A stretch of DNA of 64,000 nt. Source: Vermamoeba vermiformis. Taxonomy: Eukaryota > Tubulinea > Echinamoebida. Location: the NCBI GenBank assembly GCA_045837725.1, contig JBEWZL010000145.1, forward strand, positions 62,001-126,000, read 5' to 3'. A program made the translations under genes and the position numbers. Under the pieces are notes generated by a model that saw only the letters and a list, made by a program, of their open reading frames with translations, did no database searches and was not told the DNA's origin. Below are positions 1 through 11,310 of the stretch, piece by piece; the stretch's first letter is position 1, and each line of letters starts with the position of its first letter.

Positions 1-3000
1 ACTAAAACAAACAAATCATCACACATTAAAACTAAGTACCAATTTTATTTTGTGAGCAGAGTTAAAATACGAGTAATAAGTATTCAAAATGGCAGTCAGT
101 ATACAGTGGCTCCACCAGACAAGTGCATTGGCGAGTTGCACAAATTTAGGATAATATCAAAGGCCGATGAACAATTTGCCGCTGTTGTCTTACAACGTAA
201 TAAGAAACTAATCGAAAGGTATTGTAAAAACCCAGTTGGGTATATTTCATTTATTTTAGATAATCATTTGCTCAATCTCTTCTTTTCATAGTCAGCCCAT
301 ACTTCATTCTTGCTTTGGTCTGCATCTATGAAGCAATTACGTGGCTCCCAGGACTGTTGTCCTCCATCCCAAAGTACCAGCCATTCTAACTTACGTCCAA
401 CTTTTCGGTGGTCTATAATACTTTTAACTACCCATTCTGCCTCATCTGCAAACAAAAATGAGTTACAATTAAGTATAAACCTACGATTTACCTTCAACCT
501 GTCGTTTACGCTTCTTTAAATTGACCATTGTTGGTTCTTTTTCTGATGAGACCACAAGCTCTGGTACTTCACGTTTAACTTGGCCAATCTGGAACAAATC
601 TGTCACAACTTTCACTTCTTCTGTTCTCTCCAGACCTTTGTAATATTCAATGCCCTGTAATGTGTTAGTAACTGAATACTAAAGTACAATCCTCACCTTT
701 TCAGAAAGAAATTTAGATGTCTTTGTCACTATTGTGGCTATCAACTCCTTGGACACAGGGTTTGGTTGAAGTGCTATAGGTTGGGCTGATGGAGAATGAC
801 TAAACACAGATTCTTCAACTTCAATCCATTGTTCATCGAGAGATTTTTGTTTGAACAGGAGTGTTGGAGTGCCATCAAGTCCTTTCTTTAGCCAAAAAGC
901 ATATTTGTCTTTGTGACCACTCATTGATGAGCAGAATGTGAGAAACCACTTTTTCCAGGAAAGAATGGGCCATTGGAGTTCATGAATATACACATCCTTG
1001 GAATAGATTGACTTTGCAAATGTAATAGCATCATTCATAGTTTCAATAACTTTCCATTGGAAGTAAGTATGAAATGGTTGAAATAGTCGGTCAATATCTT
1101 CATGTGTGTGGCCAGGTTGTAAATAATGAATGAAAACCTCTTCAAACCACTCATTGTGCACTAGTAATGCTGCAAATTGAAGCAAATATTGATTTTTGCC
1201 TTCAGCTGCACTGTTATCAACTTGTAAATACAGTGTTGTTGGTCTATTTTGTGGTTGAATTGATAGCAAAGATTCTTTCAAATGATGGAACAGGAGTGAG
1301 ATGTAAAAGTCTGCATCTGCAATGTAATCAGACTCCTTGAAAAACACTAACTCTTTCTTGTTCAGCCCATGGTTAATGAAGCCTACAAAGCTTGCTTGCA
1401 AAAGATTAATATTAGCCCATTCTTTTGGCATTGGATGGTGCTGAGGAAGTTGAAAACTGCCACTTTTGTCTGTAATGATGCTCATCTTCAAAAAGGGTTG
1501 CTTAATGGCAATATCTGTTCTTTGCCGATACATCTGCCTGTCCTTTGTTATATAATCTATGTGTTCATTCATCTGCTGTTTCAATTGCAACAGCTTATCT
1601 TCTGAAGGGCACTGTAGTCGCCGTTGTTTAATCAATAAACAGGTTGAGCACTTGCCAAGTCGAGTCTCCTTTGGTCTTTTAACATTCTAAAATCTTTAGC
1701 AAAATTGAAAGATGCACATAGTAACTTACTGCAAACCATTTGCGCTTGACCTGCTTGAAAGTTTCATAGCTTGGTGTGTCAACTCCTGGGTGAAGATTGG
1801 CAAATTCTCCAGAAAACAGATTGTACCATTCCTTCACACTTGCATTGGTTAGCAATTGCAGTATCAGAACAAGAACTTACGTCATGTGTGATGGTAAGTG
1901 AATTTCATCTTTAGTTGGCACATAATCACCATATGTATTGCAATAGTTTTGGATCCAAGCAGCTACTGAGTCTCTCTTTGGGGAGTCATACACCCGAAAG
2001 CAATTACCATGCATATGAGCCTTTGTACCATTTAGGTATTGCTGCTTGCATTGAATAACCTTGTCGACAGACACTCCATAAACTCTGCAAAATGCAAGCT
2101 GACAAACTGATACACCTCCCACCAGGAAAACAACAGCTGGGCTATCAATGTTCATGTTTGTTTCAAAAAATTTCATAAGCCACTTGGTTTTCTGACTGTC
2201 ATTGAGCTCAGCCACCATCTTGCGGCTTTCCAGAATCTGGCTGGTACTGAAGAGTTCAGTACATCTAGCCTTACAACAGTTTGTAGCTGCAACTGGAAAG
2301 GGTTAGTTACATCTTATATTTGCAAGTTCTAAGTACCTTTGTTAATTGAATCAGCCCCAAGTAACTTTTGTTTTTTTAATGACTTGAGTTTTTCAGATGG
2401 AATGATATTCTTTGTTAGGATTTGGAACAGATTCTGTGAGGCAATTGGGGTACCATCTGGCTGCACTTGCAAGGTAGTAAATAGGTCTTTTGCATTGATG
2501 GCTTTTGAAACAGGTACAGAATTCTAACAAGAGTTAATGCTTAGATAAAGAGCTAAACCAGGTTAAATTACCTGTCGTTTTAAGTACACAATGTGGTCAT
2601 AATATATCTTAGATTTGCTTGTTTCAAGTGTTTCAGCCACTGGAGTGGCAATTCCTTCATTTTGCATGCCATCATAGAAATACAAGACTGACTGTTGAAC
2701 AAAATAGCAAGTAGTGTGGGCTCCAGTGCACATCATAACAGCTAATAGGTCATACTGACAATTGTTGACAGTTAAAACTGGCTCGATGGTTATATTTGGG
2801 TTGCTAAATTGCCTTTTGAGTCTTCCTAACTCGATAGTCAAAACTTGTGGCAGCTCCAATGTACCTACACAGTTTAATATCAAATTCGTTTTCTTCTAAT
2901 TGAACTTACGATGTTCAACAGGTTGTATGCCACAATCATAGCAGTTGATGGGTAGCTGGCAGTTGTAATCTGCTAAGTGGTTGAGTGCAGCTTGGAGTGA

Positions 3001-6000
3001 GAGTGTACTGTCAGTCAGTTTTTCTTCAACAAAAACTGCCGCTTGATGAAATAGCTTTGTTGTTGTAGGACATTTGCAGTGACTAACAACTTTAAGAGTA
3101 GAGGCAAATAATGCTGATTCGGCAATTGACAGAGTTTTGAAAGCTGCCGTTAGTATTGCACCAATTGAGACGTAAGTCTTGCAAGGCACCCAACCTACAA
3201 CAGGACCAAGGGCATCTATCAGATCCAATTTTAATTGGTGTAGCCTGTCACTGGATAGTGGTCCATTATTAATCCAACTGGTCAATAGTTTAAAAAAGTC
3301 ACTCTCGAACTTGTGTCCAGGCAATCTTTGCAGCACTAGCCGAAGAACAAAGCCAACTGTCTCAATAGTGCATAGGTCATTCATATCTACCATTGTTAGG
3401 TTGTTCTATTAATAGTGCTTATCTTACTGTTAGAGCCCCATTGAAAGCCTTGGAATGTCATTTTCCTGAAGTAACAGTATTAACGAGCTGCACATTAATA
3501 GTGATTTTTAAAATCAATACGGTTGATCAATTTTGTATCATTATATGATGATCAATAGCATAGAATAATAAGAGTTGTTCGGCAAAGTAGTGCTGTTTTA
3601 CATCAGCAGCAAGAGGGCTGATGATACCACTGTGAGCCCCTACGATTTTAGCTAGCCATAACAGTGCCATATATATATTAGATGCAATGAATAACAGCCA
3701 GCATTATATTTAGTTGAGTTCGGCAAAGTCGTGCTGCGCGCGCAGTTGAAGTTAAAGTCACATAACGTCAGTGTTGGGCAATCATGATTTTTCTTACCAA
3801 AATCAATTGCATATATAAACTACATGAGGTATTATAATACCATATATATACTTAATAGAGTTCGGCAAAGTCTAGGTAAGGCACAGAAATTGTCAAAACA
3901 GATGGCCCGAGAGAACTTTACTTGCATTAACTCAATAGTCCAGCTACTGCCATTACTAATAGCATAAATAATTGTAAGCACAATGACTAGGGATAGGAGT
4001 GACTTCAATTCTCTTTTACTCATGAGTAGTGGATCTTGTCAGATCTAGATCGGCAGAACTGAACTAGCAAAACTAGCTTTAAAATATATATCAAAGCATT
4101 AGTATTGCTCATTGTATATGTACAAAGGCATATACCATGTTTGAAACAATTTGGTTAATTAGTAATGATACTATAGATTGAAAACCCTCTAACGGCAAGG
4201 ATTTGACTGGTGCACGAGACAGAACAGATACTAGGCCTTTTGAATATGCAATTATCAGCCCCAAAATAATAGATATAGGATATATATAATATAAGCAGCA
4301 TACATATGTTATTATTATGTATTATGTTGATACCTAACAATTTCCGAGCTGGATATGAAATTATGCCGATCAATTTTCTCCTCAAAAATTCAAAATAGCC
4401 ATTGAACTAGCATATTTAAATTATTATAAAGCATATATAATTATAAATTGATATATGGCTTCATATGTAATAATTTCCGAGCAACATGAAAAGTTAAATC
4501 CACCTTGACTTACATTAGTTTTGAATCCATTGAGTTGTCTTGATAATGATGTGTTGATTGAGGTATATAATAGGTGATCTGAACTATAGGTGTTGTTTAA
4601 TGTTATTATTGGAATGAAATAATGGTCAGATAACTTCTCAGTAGCAAGAGCCCTGGTTAATTTCCTTTTATGGGTAACCAAATCCAATTGTCCTCGGAAA
4701 TCATTACATGAACACCACAATGAGTGAGGATACTGACAAGGTATTAATTGACAACCCTACTGCTGCATCAGTTGACAGTGAAGCCCAGCAGCCAAAGCAA
4801 AATCCCCCGCCCAGTCCAAAATCCACTCGGGAATCATTAATAGCTGGTAATTAACTCTCTTAATTATTCTATAATTTTCCCAACATTATGATGTCTCTTT
4901 ATTTATAAGGAAACTAATTTTTAATGGCTAGAAGAAAAAATTGAGTCCCTCGATCCTGATCGGCAAACCAAAATTCCTATTGGTAATTCCAATAATGAAG
5001 GTACATATTAATTTATTATTGTAAGTATTACTCATACATAAATCAATTATAGTAAGCAATGACAGTGTCCAAGAAGAAAAATCATCCTTCGGCGGGCTGA
5101 ACTCTGCCGACAACAAAGGTAAGTAATAAGGCATTGTTGGATCAACTCTGACTTGTTGCTGATTTAGAGGTATATACTGAGTTCTACAAGTACCACGGAG
5201 AGCCTTGGAATGGCAATTATTATTGTAAAGTGACTCGGCGGGTAGATGACTTTGCTGTCGAAGTTGGAGATACAGTGGTTGTAAAAAATGTCATTGGCTT
5301 GCACACAGTGCTATTCATCATTCGCAATAAGCAATTCAACAAGGTTCTCCTTGCAGATCCTTCCCTTAAATCTGTAATTGAAGTCAAGTTCAGTGACGTC
5401 GAGTCAGTTGAAGGCAAAGCTAGCAACAGTCAAAAGGAGTGTCTGGATGAATTGTTTAAGGCTTATTATGCAGCAAAGGTATGTCAGAAACAATATATAC
5501 CTATTTATTTACATTGTCCAGACTAGAAAAGTCTCTCCAAAGCCTATTGTGAAAACAGAGCCAGCAAAAAAGGCTTCTAGGACCCAGCCAGTACGTGCCT
5601 CAAGAACACCGGTAAAGCCTGCTACACCAAGTAAAAAAGGTAGCAAATTCGTTATATCGATAGGTTTTGACAAAGACATTTACAGGAGCAAGCAAGGGAC
5701 TTGTTGCTAAAGATCAGAAGAGACCTACTGCTGTAGTAGAGCCTTCTTTGGTCAAACGACGACAATTGCAAAGTTTGTCTGCATCAGAGTCAGAAGATGA
5801 AGTTATCCCACTTAAGAACAAGACAAAGCCCATTCACAAGCCAATGTTACCAAAGCTCCAACCACCACAAGCTGCACCCACTGCTGCCACTAACACAACT
5901 GAATTAGTTGGAGCTCCATCTGTCCACTTGAGTCCTCAAACTACAGGACTGCATAGTACAGGATTGACACCCAGCCCAGTTACCACTTCTGTGTTGAATA

Positions 6001-6938
6001 CTGCAAATAATTCAAGCAACCAATATCTCCAAAGTATACTTGAATTGCAGCAAATGCAGCACAGACACTCTATGGCACAGCAACAGGCCCAGTTCATGAC
6101 AATTCTACAACAACAGCAGCAAGCAGAGGCAGACAGCTCATTCCGTACTGCCTTCTTACTCGCAAACAAACTTTGATATTTATTCTGGTGTTAGAAATTT
6201 AATAAACTGAAGTTCAATCTTACATCAAGACAAGCAAGCTGCACACTATGCTATTGCAAAGAACACTATGGTTGACCTCCTAAGATCTACAATGAAAAAG
6301 AAAGATCATCTCTATCCTCAGAAGAACAATAGAAAAGCAAATGAAATACACCCAAATGGGTTTTTACAATACCTTTCGATACTATTATTGGATTTTGAAA
6401 GCTTTTTATTATAGAGATCTCAATTCTTTTTTTACTAACAATCACACTAACACCATTCTAATATTATATGCTAGGTAATGAGATTGCAGTGATTCAACTT
6501 TATAACCTAACCAAGCAGAAGTTTTTGTGGGAAAGAAGGTCACCAAATACAAGATATGAAATTGATCCAAATGAGCCCAAATACATTGAAGTTCATAAGT
6601 CTGGAGACCATCATTTGTTGGAGTATGATCTGGAATCAAATCAAGTTATTTCAAAGATTTGTGATAGCACTGATTCCCTGAGTGAACTACATTATTTTGG
6701 ATCAAACATCATTGTACAAGCCACTGCTGAGGTTAAAGTATTAATCATTCTACTGTCATTTAAAGTAATTTAATATTTTTTGTAGATTGTAAACAGAGAT
6801 TCACACATGGTGTGCCTGGACTATCATTTTGGAGAGCATTTTTCCATTGAGTCAGTACATGGAGCTGCCAACACTGTTGTTTTGGAGGTATTAGAAGAAG
6901 AATCAAATCCTAACAGACTAATACTTCTAACCTTTTAA
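1..6938 (+). CDS. Beta-propeller-like host gene, 3' part (5' end outside window), interrupted by a transposon in an intron
   Basis: An exon starts after an acceptor near position 59 and runs to a donor at 197 (exon ends 196). The next exon starts at 6475. Joining them is in frame and reads through the junction as AAVVLQ-RNEIAVIQLYNL, a continuous beta-strand pattern. A further intron lies at about 6733-6785, and the stop is at 6936-6938. The visible part is rich in short strands alternating with polar loops (for example HHLLEYDLESNQVISKI), as in WD-type or other beta-propeller proteins. No family could be named. The intron at 197-6474 is 6278 bp long; removing the transposon and one target duplication leaves about 104 bp, a normal intron size here. 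The gene is probably still functional if the element is spliced out. Confidence 0.6.
211..252 (+). repeat. Left terminal inverted repeat of the transposon
   Basis: Forty-two bases matching the reverse complement of 6339-6380 at 40 positions. The two differences are at about 235 and 242. The preceding four bases (207-210, ACTA) are repeated directly after the right end. Confidence 0.92.
264..3461 (-). CDS. DUF7869-like transposase with USP-like region and C-terminal chromodomain
   Basis: Nine exons (3461-3428, 3386-2910, 2864-2572, 2523-2338, 2293-1881, 1838-1730, 1686-697, 654-492, 445-264) add up in frame to 948 residues. Order of parts: an N-terminal helical region; cysteine pairs (HCKC, CYDC); a stretch like the C-terminal half of ubiquitin-specific proteases (LELPQVLTIELGRL, then YDLLAVMMCTGAHTTCYF and YFYDGM) without a visible catalytic cysteine box; a CC-rich segment with the typical VCQLAFCRVYGVS; a CSTC zinc pair; the presumed RNase-H-like core with acidic motifs ITDKSGS, LQVDNSAAEGKNQ and GHTHEDIDRLF; and a chromodomain (AEWVVKSIIDHRKV, LVLWDGGQQSWEP) at the very end. 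DUF7869 proteins with these motifs are common in animal genomes and thought to be transposase-derived. The first exon (MTFQGFQWGSN) is chosen from splice fit. The family call is firm; the catalytic residues are inference. Confidence 0.82.
3577..3871 (+). repeat. Three GTTCGGCAAAGT repeats spaced about 141 bp apart
   Basis: The 12-mer GTTCGGCAAAGT occurs at 3577, 3718 and 3860. The first two copies extend to a shared GTGCTG a few bases later, and CCATATATATA lies upstream of the second and third copies. They sit in the 1.25 kb spacer (3462-4707) between the two divergent transposon genes. They could be transposase or regulator binding sites of the element. The rest of that spacer is AT-rich with no supported gene. 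Confidence 0.55.
4708..6176 (+). CDS. Second protein of the transposon, unknown function
   Basis: Six exons (4708-4846, 4932-5000, 5053-5118, 5168-5478, 5522-5639, 5686-6176) add up in frame to 397 residues. An alternative start is 4720. The N-terminus is acidic and disordered. A compact globular block of about 100 residues follows (from FYKYHGEPWNGNYYC through VDDFAVEVGDTVVVKN), resembling small chromatin-reader folds in pattern but not assigned. Then comes a basic Pro/Lys-rich linker with KKASRTQPVRASRTPVKP, and a Gln/Met-rich, probably helical C-terminus (LQSILELQQMQHRHSMAQQQ). It lies wholly inside the terminal repeats and head-to-head with the transposase, so it is probably an accessory protein of the element, perhaps DNA-binding. 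A captured host gene is the other option. Confidence 0.65.
6339..6380 (-). repeat. Right terminal inverted repeat of the transposon
   Basis: Reverse complement of the left repeat with two mismatches in 42 bases. Followed by ACTA at 6381-6384, the second copy of the target-site duplication. Confidence 0.92.
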
Positions 6939-9900
6939 TACATGAACAAATTAACATAGAGTGCAAATAAAGTACAGTACAGTAATCAAACTGTGCTGTT
7001 TCAAAGAACAAGCTAAAGCTTTCATTTTTTAAAGATTATTTTTTTTTTACGTTACTTTTAGCTTTTAATAATACTCCCATTAAGACTTGGCATTTCCGTG
7101 AAATGTGATTGACACATGATGGCTGTTCTGTTGCACACCCTCCTGATGGAACATGATTGACATCCTGTGCTTGGTGCTAAGGCGAGTGCATTGGAATTGA
7201 ACTGACCCCACACGTGCCAGGAGTTGTGCCAATCAGATTTGTGTCACGTGCTCCACTGCAGATGATGCTGCAGCTGACGGTGGTGAACTGTTTGATGCCC
7301 AATGCAAGTAGTGGTATTAGACGTGTGGTTCCATGGCATTGAATTACTGTGGGATGTGAATAATATCTGCCAAGGCACTCACTCCCAGTCACTGCACCTC
7401 CCCTGATGGAATTCAACAGCTGCTCAATCCTGCAAGAGTGTGTGGAGTTGACTGAACAAGTTGATCACATCGCTGAGTGGTCTGATGGGCAGCATGGTTT
7501 TAGTGGTGGCCTTATCTGTTTGTGGACCCAGTGAGCACCGATGCTTTTAGGGCTGTCATGGCATGCTTGTCATTGCCCTGAGCATGTGCATTGGACTGAT
7601 CGGGGCAGTGTGAATCAAGATACTACCAATTGCAGGACATCATGGCTGTGCAGTGCTGTTGGAACCCAAGCTCACTTGGATCTGATATGAAATCATTTGA
7701 ATGCAACAAATGCAACAAAATGCAAAGAAATGAAATGAAAGAAAATTGGTTGAATTGCAGTTAATGTGCAATTCCAAGGCCTGCATAGTGCCCTCCTAAA
7801 GTTCCCCCAGCTACCTCGACAATCACTTTCAAGCTCTGGGAAACACGCTTTGCATCATCAGCAGATCACCGTGGGCGTGCTAGAGGCCTTCTGTTGCCAC
7901 TTGTTCTTGACAGCATGAAAGGCTCAGTCACAGGGCTCTCAATAGTGGCGTTGATAGCCATGACGTTCATCGTGGTCAGCTGCATGCCAAAGCTCAGTGA
8001 GATCTACCATAGAAAGTCCAACTGACGCCAAACTGCTGTATGAATACTTTGATAAAATCTATATACTATACTTACACGTGGTTAAATTCTTTTTTTGAAC
8101 TCTCTTCTCCTGTTCTGTTGTTCACCGGTAAAGTTTGAAGCGCGACTGAATCACGCAGTGCGTCTACAAGGCAGCGGAAGACGACATTGCCAGGGTGCTA
8201 CACCTGGGCCACCGTAAGTACCTTCACATTTTACTAAATCAATAACAGCTATGGCTAACGTACCGCTCGAGAAAGCCAGGGTCTGCCAACGAAGCAGCAA
8301 TAGCTGAGACTTCTGCCTTCTGTACAGCGAGACGAACACATAACTTTGGTGGGCGTCGGAAACCCTCCTTGCATCTTGGCGCGGGTGGCATTGCACCCTG
8401 CCAGAATGCAAGAAGCACCGTCTTGCACACTCTCTCGGAGAACTTTGACCGTCTAGACCGAGTCTCTTGCAGAAGTCCTTGAGCAGCTTGACGAACTTGG
8501 AGCAAGTGAGGATATGAGGATGTGGACACAACCCTTGTCATCGACGTAGCAGAATATAGAACCATTGTTGGGCCCCCACATGTCGCAGAGGGTGCGAGTG
8601 CAGAGCACGTGACCGGGAACCGCGTGCACACGACGGAAACCTCACTGATGCTGTCAAAGCCGCGTGCGGACCTTAGCCGCTAAGTGGACCACAAGGAACT
8701 CGTTTATATCCCATGACGGATGAACTGTTGGTCAAAGACGGCACAAGAAGCAGAATCGGACGAAGTGCTCGATGCCAATGGGCGTAGGGTTCATAGCCCC
8801 ACCCTTCTGCTACTGGGAGTCAAACCTCAGCCACCAGTCAACGTCACGTCGGCCCTCATATTCATGATGAGATCGATCATGCCCCTGCGCACGTACGGCC
8901 CCAGCGAGGCGAGGAATAGCCACGTAGGGTTGCTGGGGCTGACAGGGATAAGGAGGAACTGGGCTGGGGAGATCGGGCGCAGCGGTAGCAGCTGGGTGTT
9001 GAGCGGCTTGAGGAGCTGTGGGGCTGTTGACGGGGCTGAAAGCGGAACGGCTGTTGTGGAGCAGCAAGTTGTTGGAGTAAACGGAGGTTGGGGCTGCAAC
9101 GAGTTGGGTAACACAGCCACGGACCGGACCCTGCCTGGACCTTGAGCGCGGTCATCATGGAATGGAACAGCGTGTCAGCGAATGAAAGAAGAAGAGTTGG
9201 CCAGGTCCTGTGCGCGAGGGGCATTGTTGGATTTGTTGTGGTGCCGGATGCGGGTGAAGTCAGACTGGCGCAGGGCTTCGAAGCGCGCAGGATCGAACGC
9301 GAGATTGTCCACCCTCTTCGACCTGCGCAGTTGCATCGCTCTGGCTGGAATTCTGCCTCAATAAGTGGGGTGCATCGCTTGATCATCGTAGAATTGCGGT
9401 TGAGATTTCTACAAGAGGCGGAATCCAAAGTGGAGCCGGAACGACATTGCTCAGACATTTCAACGAGAAATTCACATGACGAAATTATTTCATAGGTATA
9501 TTCATCAAAAGGCTTGAAAGCGAGCTACAGTCTAATTGGATCCAAGCTGCCACAAAAAATCAGTTTGAATATTTTAAATTAATTTTCTACACTTCATACA
9601 GTCATGGATTAATATCTAGTTGTTTCGTATAAGTGTAAAATAACTTAAATAAATTATTCAGAGGTGCTTACCGTTTTGATCGCATCTGTTCTAATAATTT
9701 CTCTGCAATTGGTCCAAGAAAGGCTATTTAAGAATCATTAGTGCATCATTACTTTAATCTGCTGGTCAGATGGCGAGAAGGTTGCGGAATCTAACGCCTA
9801 TTTGGTGGATCCGATCGTTTCGAGTTGGAGTCAGTTCATAAGATAGATGAAAGAAATTCGGATTGATGCGACAAGACACAAGCCTTCATTATGATGTGAA

Positions 9901-10020
9901 GCCTTCATTATGATGTGATAAGAATTTTGATGTCGGAAGGTTGGCCGCTACACAAGTTTGGTTGTTATTAATATTTTTTTGACGGAGAAGTGATACACGA
10001 CTCAATATTATTATTTAAAT
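6939..10020. other. Gene-poor stretch with a GC-richer, unidentified degenerate segment
   Basis: No gene could be supported in these 3.1 kb. From about 7.1 to 9.5 kb the base composition is clearly richer in G and C than the rest of the window. The part from 8.1 to 9.5 kb carries several overlapping, broken-up reading frames on both strands, including a Pro/Gln-rich one on the minus strand. This looks like an old, decayed insertion or pseudogene of foreign composition; I could not name it. The flanks (6.9-7.1 and 9.5-10.0 kb) return to the normal AT-rich composition. Confidence 0.5.
9882..9919 (+). repeat. 19 bp tandem duplication
   Basis: GCCTTCATTATGATGTGAA is followed directly by a second copy differing only in the last base. 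Simple local duplication, no evident role. Confidence 0.85.
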
Positions 10021-11063
10021 ATGGGTAGTGGTTCATCTCGTGCCCTTACAGGCTCCAACAGCCTGGTGAGTGCTTTAACAAATCCAGCTCAATCTGGAGG
10101 AGTCCAACGCTCAATTTGGAATAGAGAGGCATATATCGTTGTTAAAACACGCAAAGAATTTTTAGAGCTTTACAAGTAAGTTACTAAGTCTTTTCAAAGA
10201 CAAATCCGCGAACTGACTATTTATTTGCATAAATGGCACCAATAATTCGCAATAATAATAGTATATCCATAAAATAGTACTTACGGTGCGCTTTATATTA
10301 TTTAACCGCGTAAGAAGGCTCTTACAATTTATTTTCGTATTTTAATCCAATATCTGTGGAAACCCAAAAATCTTTCGTATTTTTATTATATTATTGATTA
10401 TTCATACTATTATTATTTATTAATATTTATTTTCGTAATATTAGAGCCGAGCCTCAATTTGCTCAAGCAGTCTCTGCTTCCGTTTCGGCCGCCGCATCTG
10501 GTGCTGCAAATAACAACCCCGCTGAAGGACCGCTTGCCTCATTTGTAAGTACCGTCGATTTGTGTTAAAATGCAAATAATATCGGTCTCCATTAAGTTTG
10601 AACTGCTACGATTGGATCCTGATATTTCATTCTTTAGGCTTTGAGCTTGCTGTTCTATAACCCCAAATCCGAGCAAAAGATTAATATCAACGATAAACCT
10701 CGTTCATTTATTAACTTTGGAGACCTTCAACGATTTTTCCCTCAAGAGCTCAGTCAAAACAACACAACCACATCCGCTCCTGAAGCACAACAACCAGACT
10801 TTGTAGCCACTGTTAGTGAGCGCTTAGCCAACGCTGTCGACCGTGTCTCGTCAAGGACTTTCGAGCCTTTGATTGATGACCCTGCTACTTACAAGGGCAA
10901 CGCTGGTTTCTTGCCTGCTATGGAAGTGTCCGAGCCAGCCCCCTCACGCTCGCTCAAAGAGTTGTTGAAGAGTGTGGACCTCAAAGCACTTATTTTGCCT
11001 GCTGCCTTGACTGTCGGCATCGCTGCTAGCCTTGCTCAGTTGAGAACCTTCGTTCGTGCCTAA
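10021..11063 (+). CDS. Putative N-myristoylated protein with C-terminal membrane segment, unknown family
   Basis: Three exons (10021-10175, 10445-10544, 10638-11063) give 226 residues in frame. The protein begins MGSGSSRALTGS, a good N-myristoylation context (Gly2, Ser6). Around residues 30-60 is IWNREAYIVVKTRKEFLELY, then a low-complexity Ala/Asn stretch, a central region with FYNPKSEQKININDKPRSFI, and near the C-terminus a hydrophobic segment of about 18 residues (ALILPAALTVGIAASLAQL) followed by a short basic tail. This suggests a protein held on a membrane at both ends. No homologous family came to mind. Introns have standard GTAAGT donors. It is followed by the 3' end of RPS5 on the other strand (convergent). 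Confidence 0.65.
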
Positions 11064-11310
11064 ACACAAGGCATTTTTGTACAGTACTGTAAAGAGCCGT
11101 TTTTGTAGATCTGAAAGGCCCTAGTCGAAGTAGTATATATTAGATATTCATTATGTATCCCCATATCGCCAGAGCTGTAAATAAATAATGATATTTTAGA
11201 AAAATAGCGCGGATCCAGATCAAACGGAGGTCCAAGATTTGTGTTTTTCGGATTATGGGTTTATTTTTTGTTATTATATTCAATTTCCACACACAAGATG
11301 TGCACCAAAC

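Larger units (their letters stand above)
211..6380. mobile_element. DNA transposon with DUF7869-like chromodomain transposase, two divergent genes
   Basis: The ends are perfect-position inverted repeats of 42 bp with two mismatches, starting ATCGAAAGGTATTGTAAAAA. They are flanked by the direct repeat ACTA on both sides (207-210 and 6381-6384). The 6170 bp interior holds two head-to-head genes, 264-3461 (minus) and 4708-6176 (plus), both of which give full-length open frames once introns are removed (948 and 397 residues). The minus-strand stop codon is only about 12 bp inside the left repeat, so the element is compact. Near-identical ends and open genes point to a recent insertion that may still be mobile. 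I do not recognise a named superfamily with a 4 bp ACTA-type duplication and this transposase; assignment to an existing one needs a database search. Confidence 0.88.

Noticed and set aside
8510-8600. Isolated YVDD-like tetrapeptide in the GC-rich island, as a hint of a reverse transcriptase
   Set aside because: A four-residue match with no supporting flanking motifs is not enough to call a retroelement.
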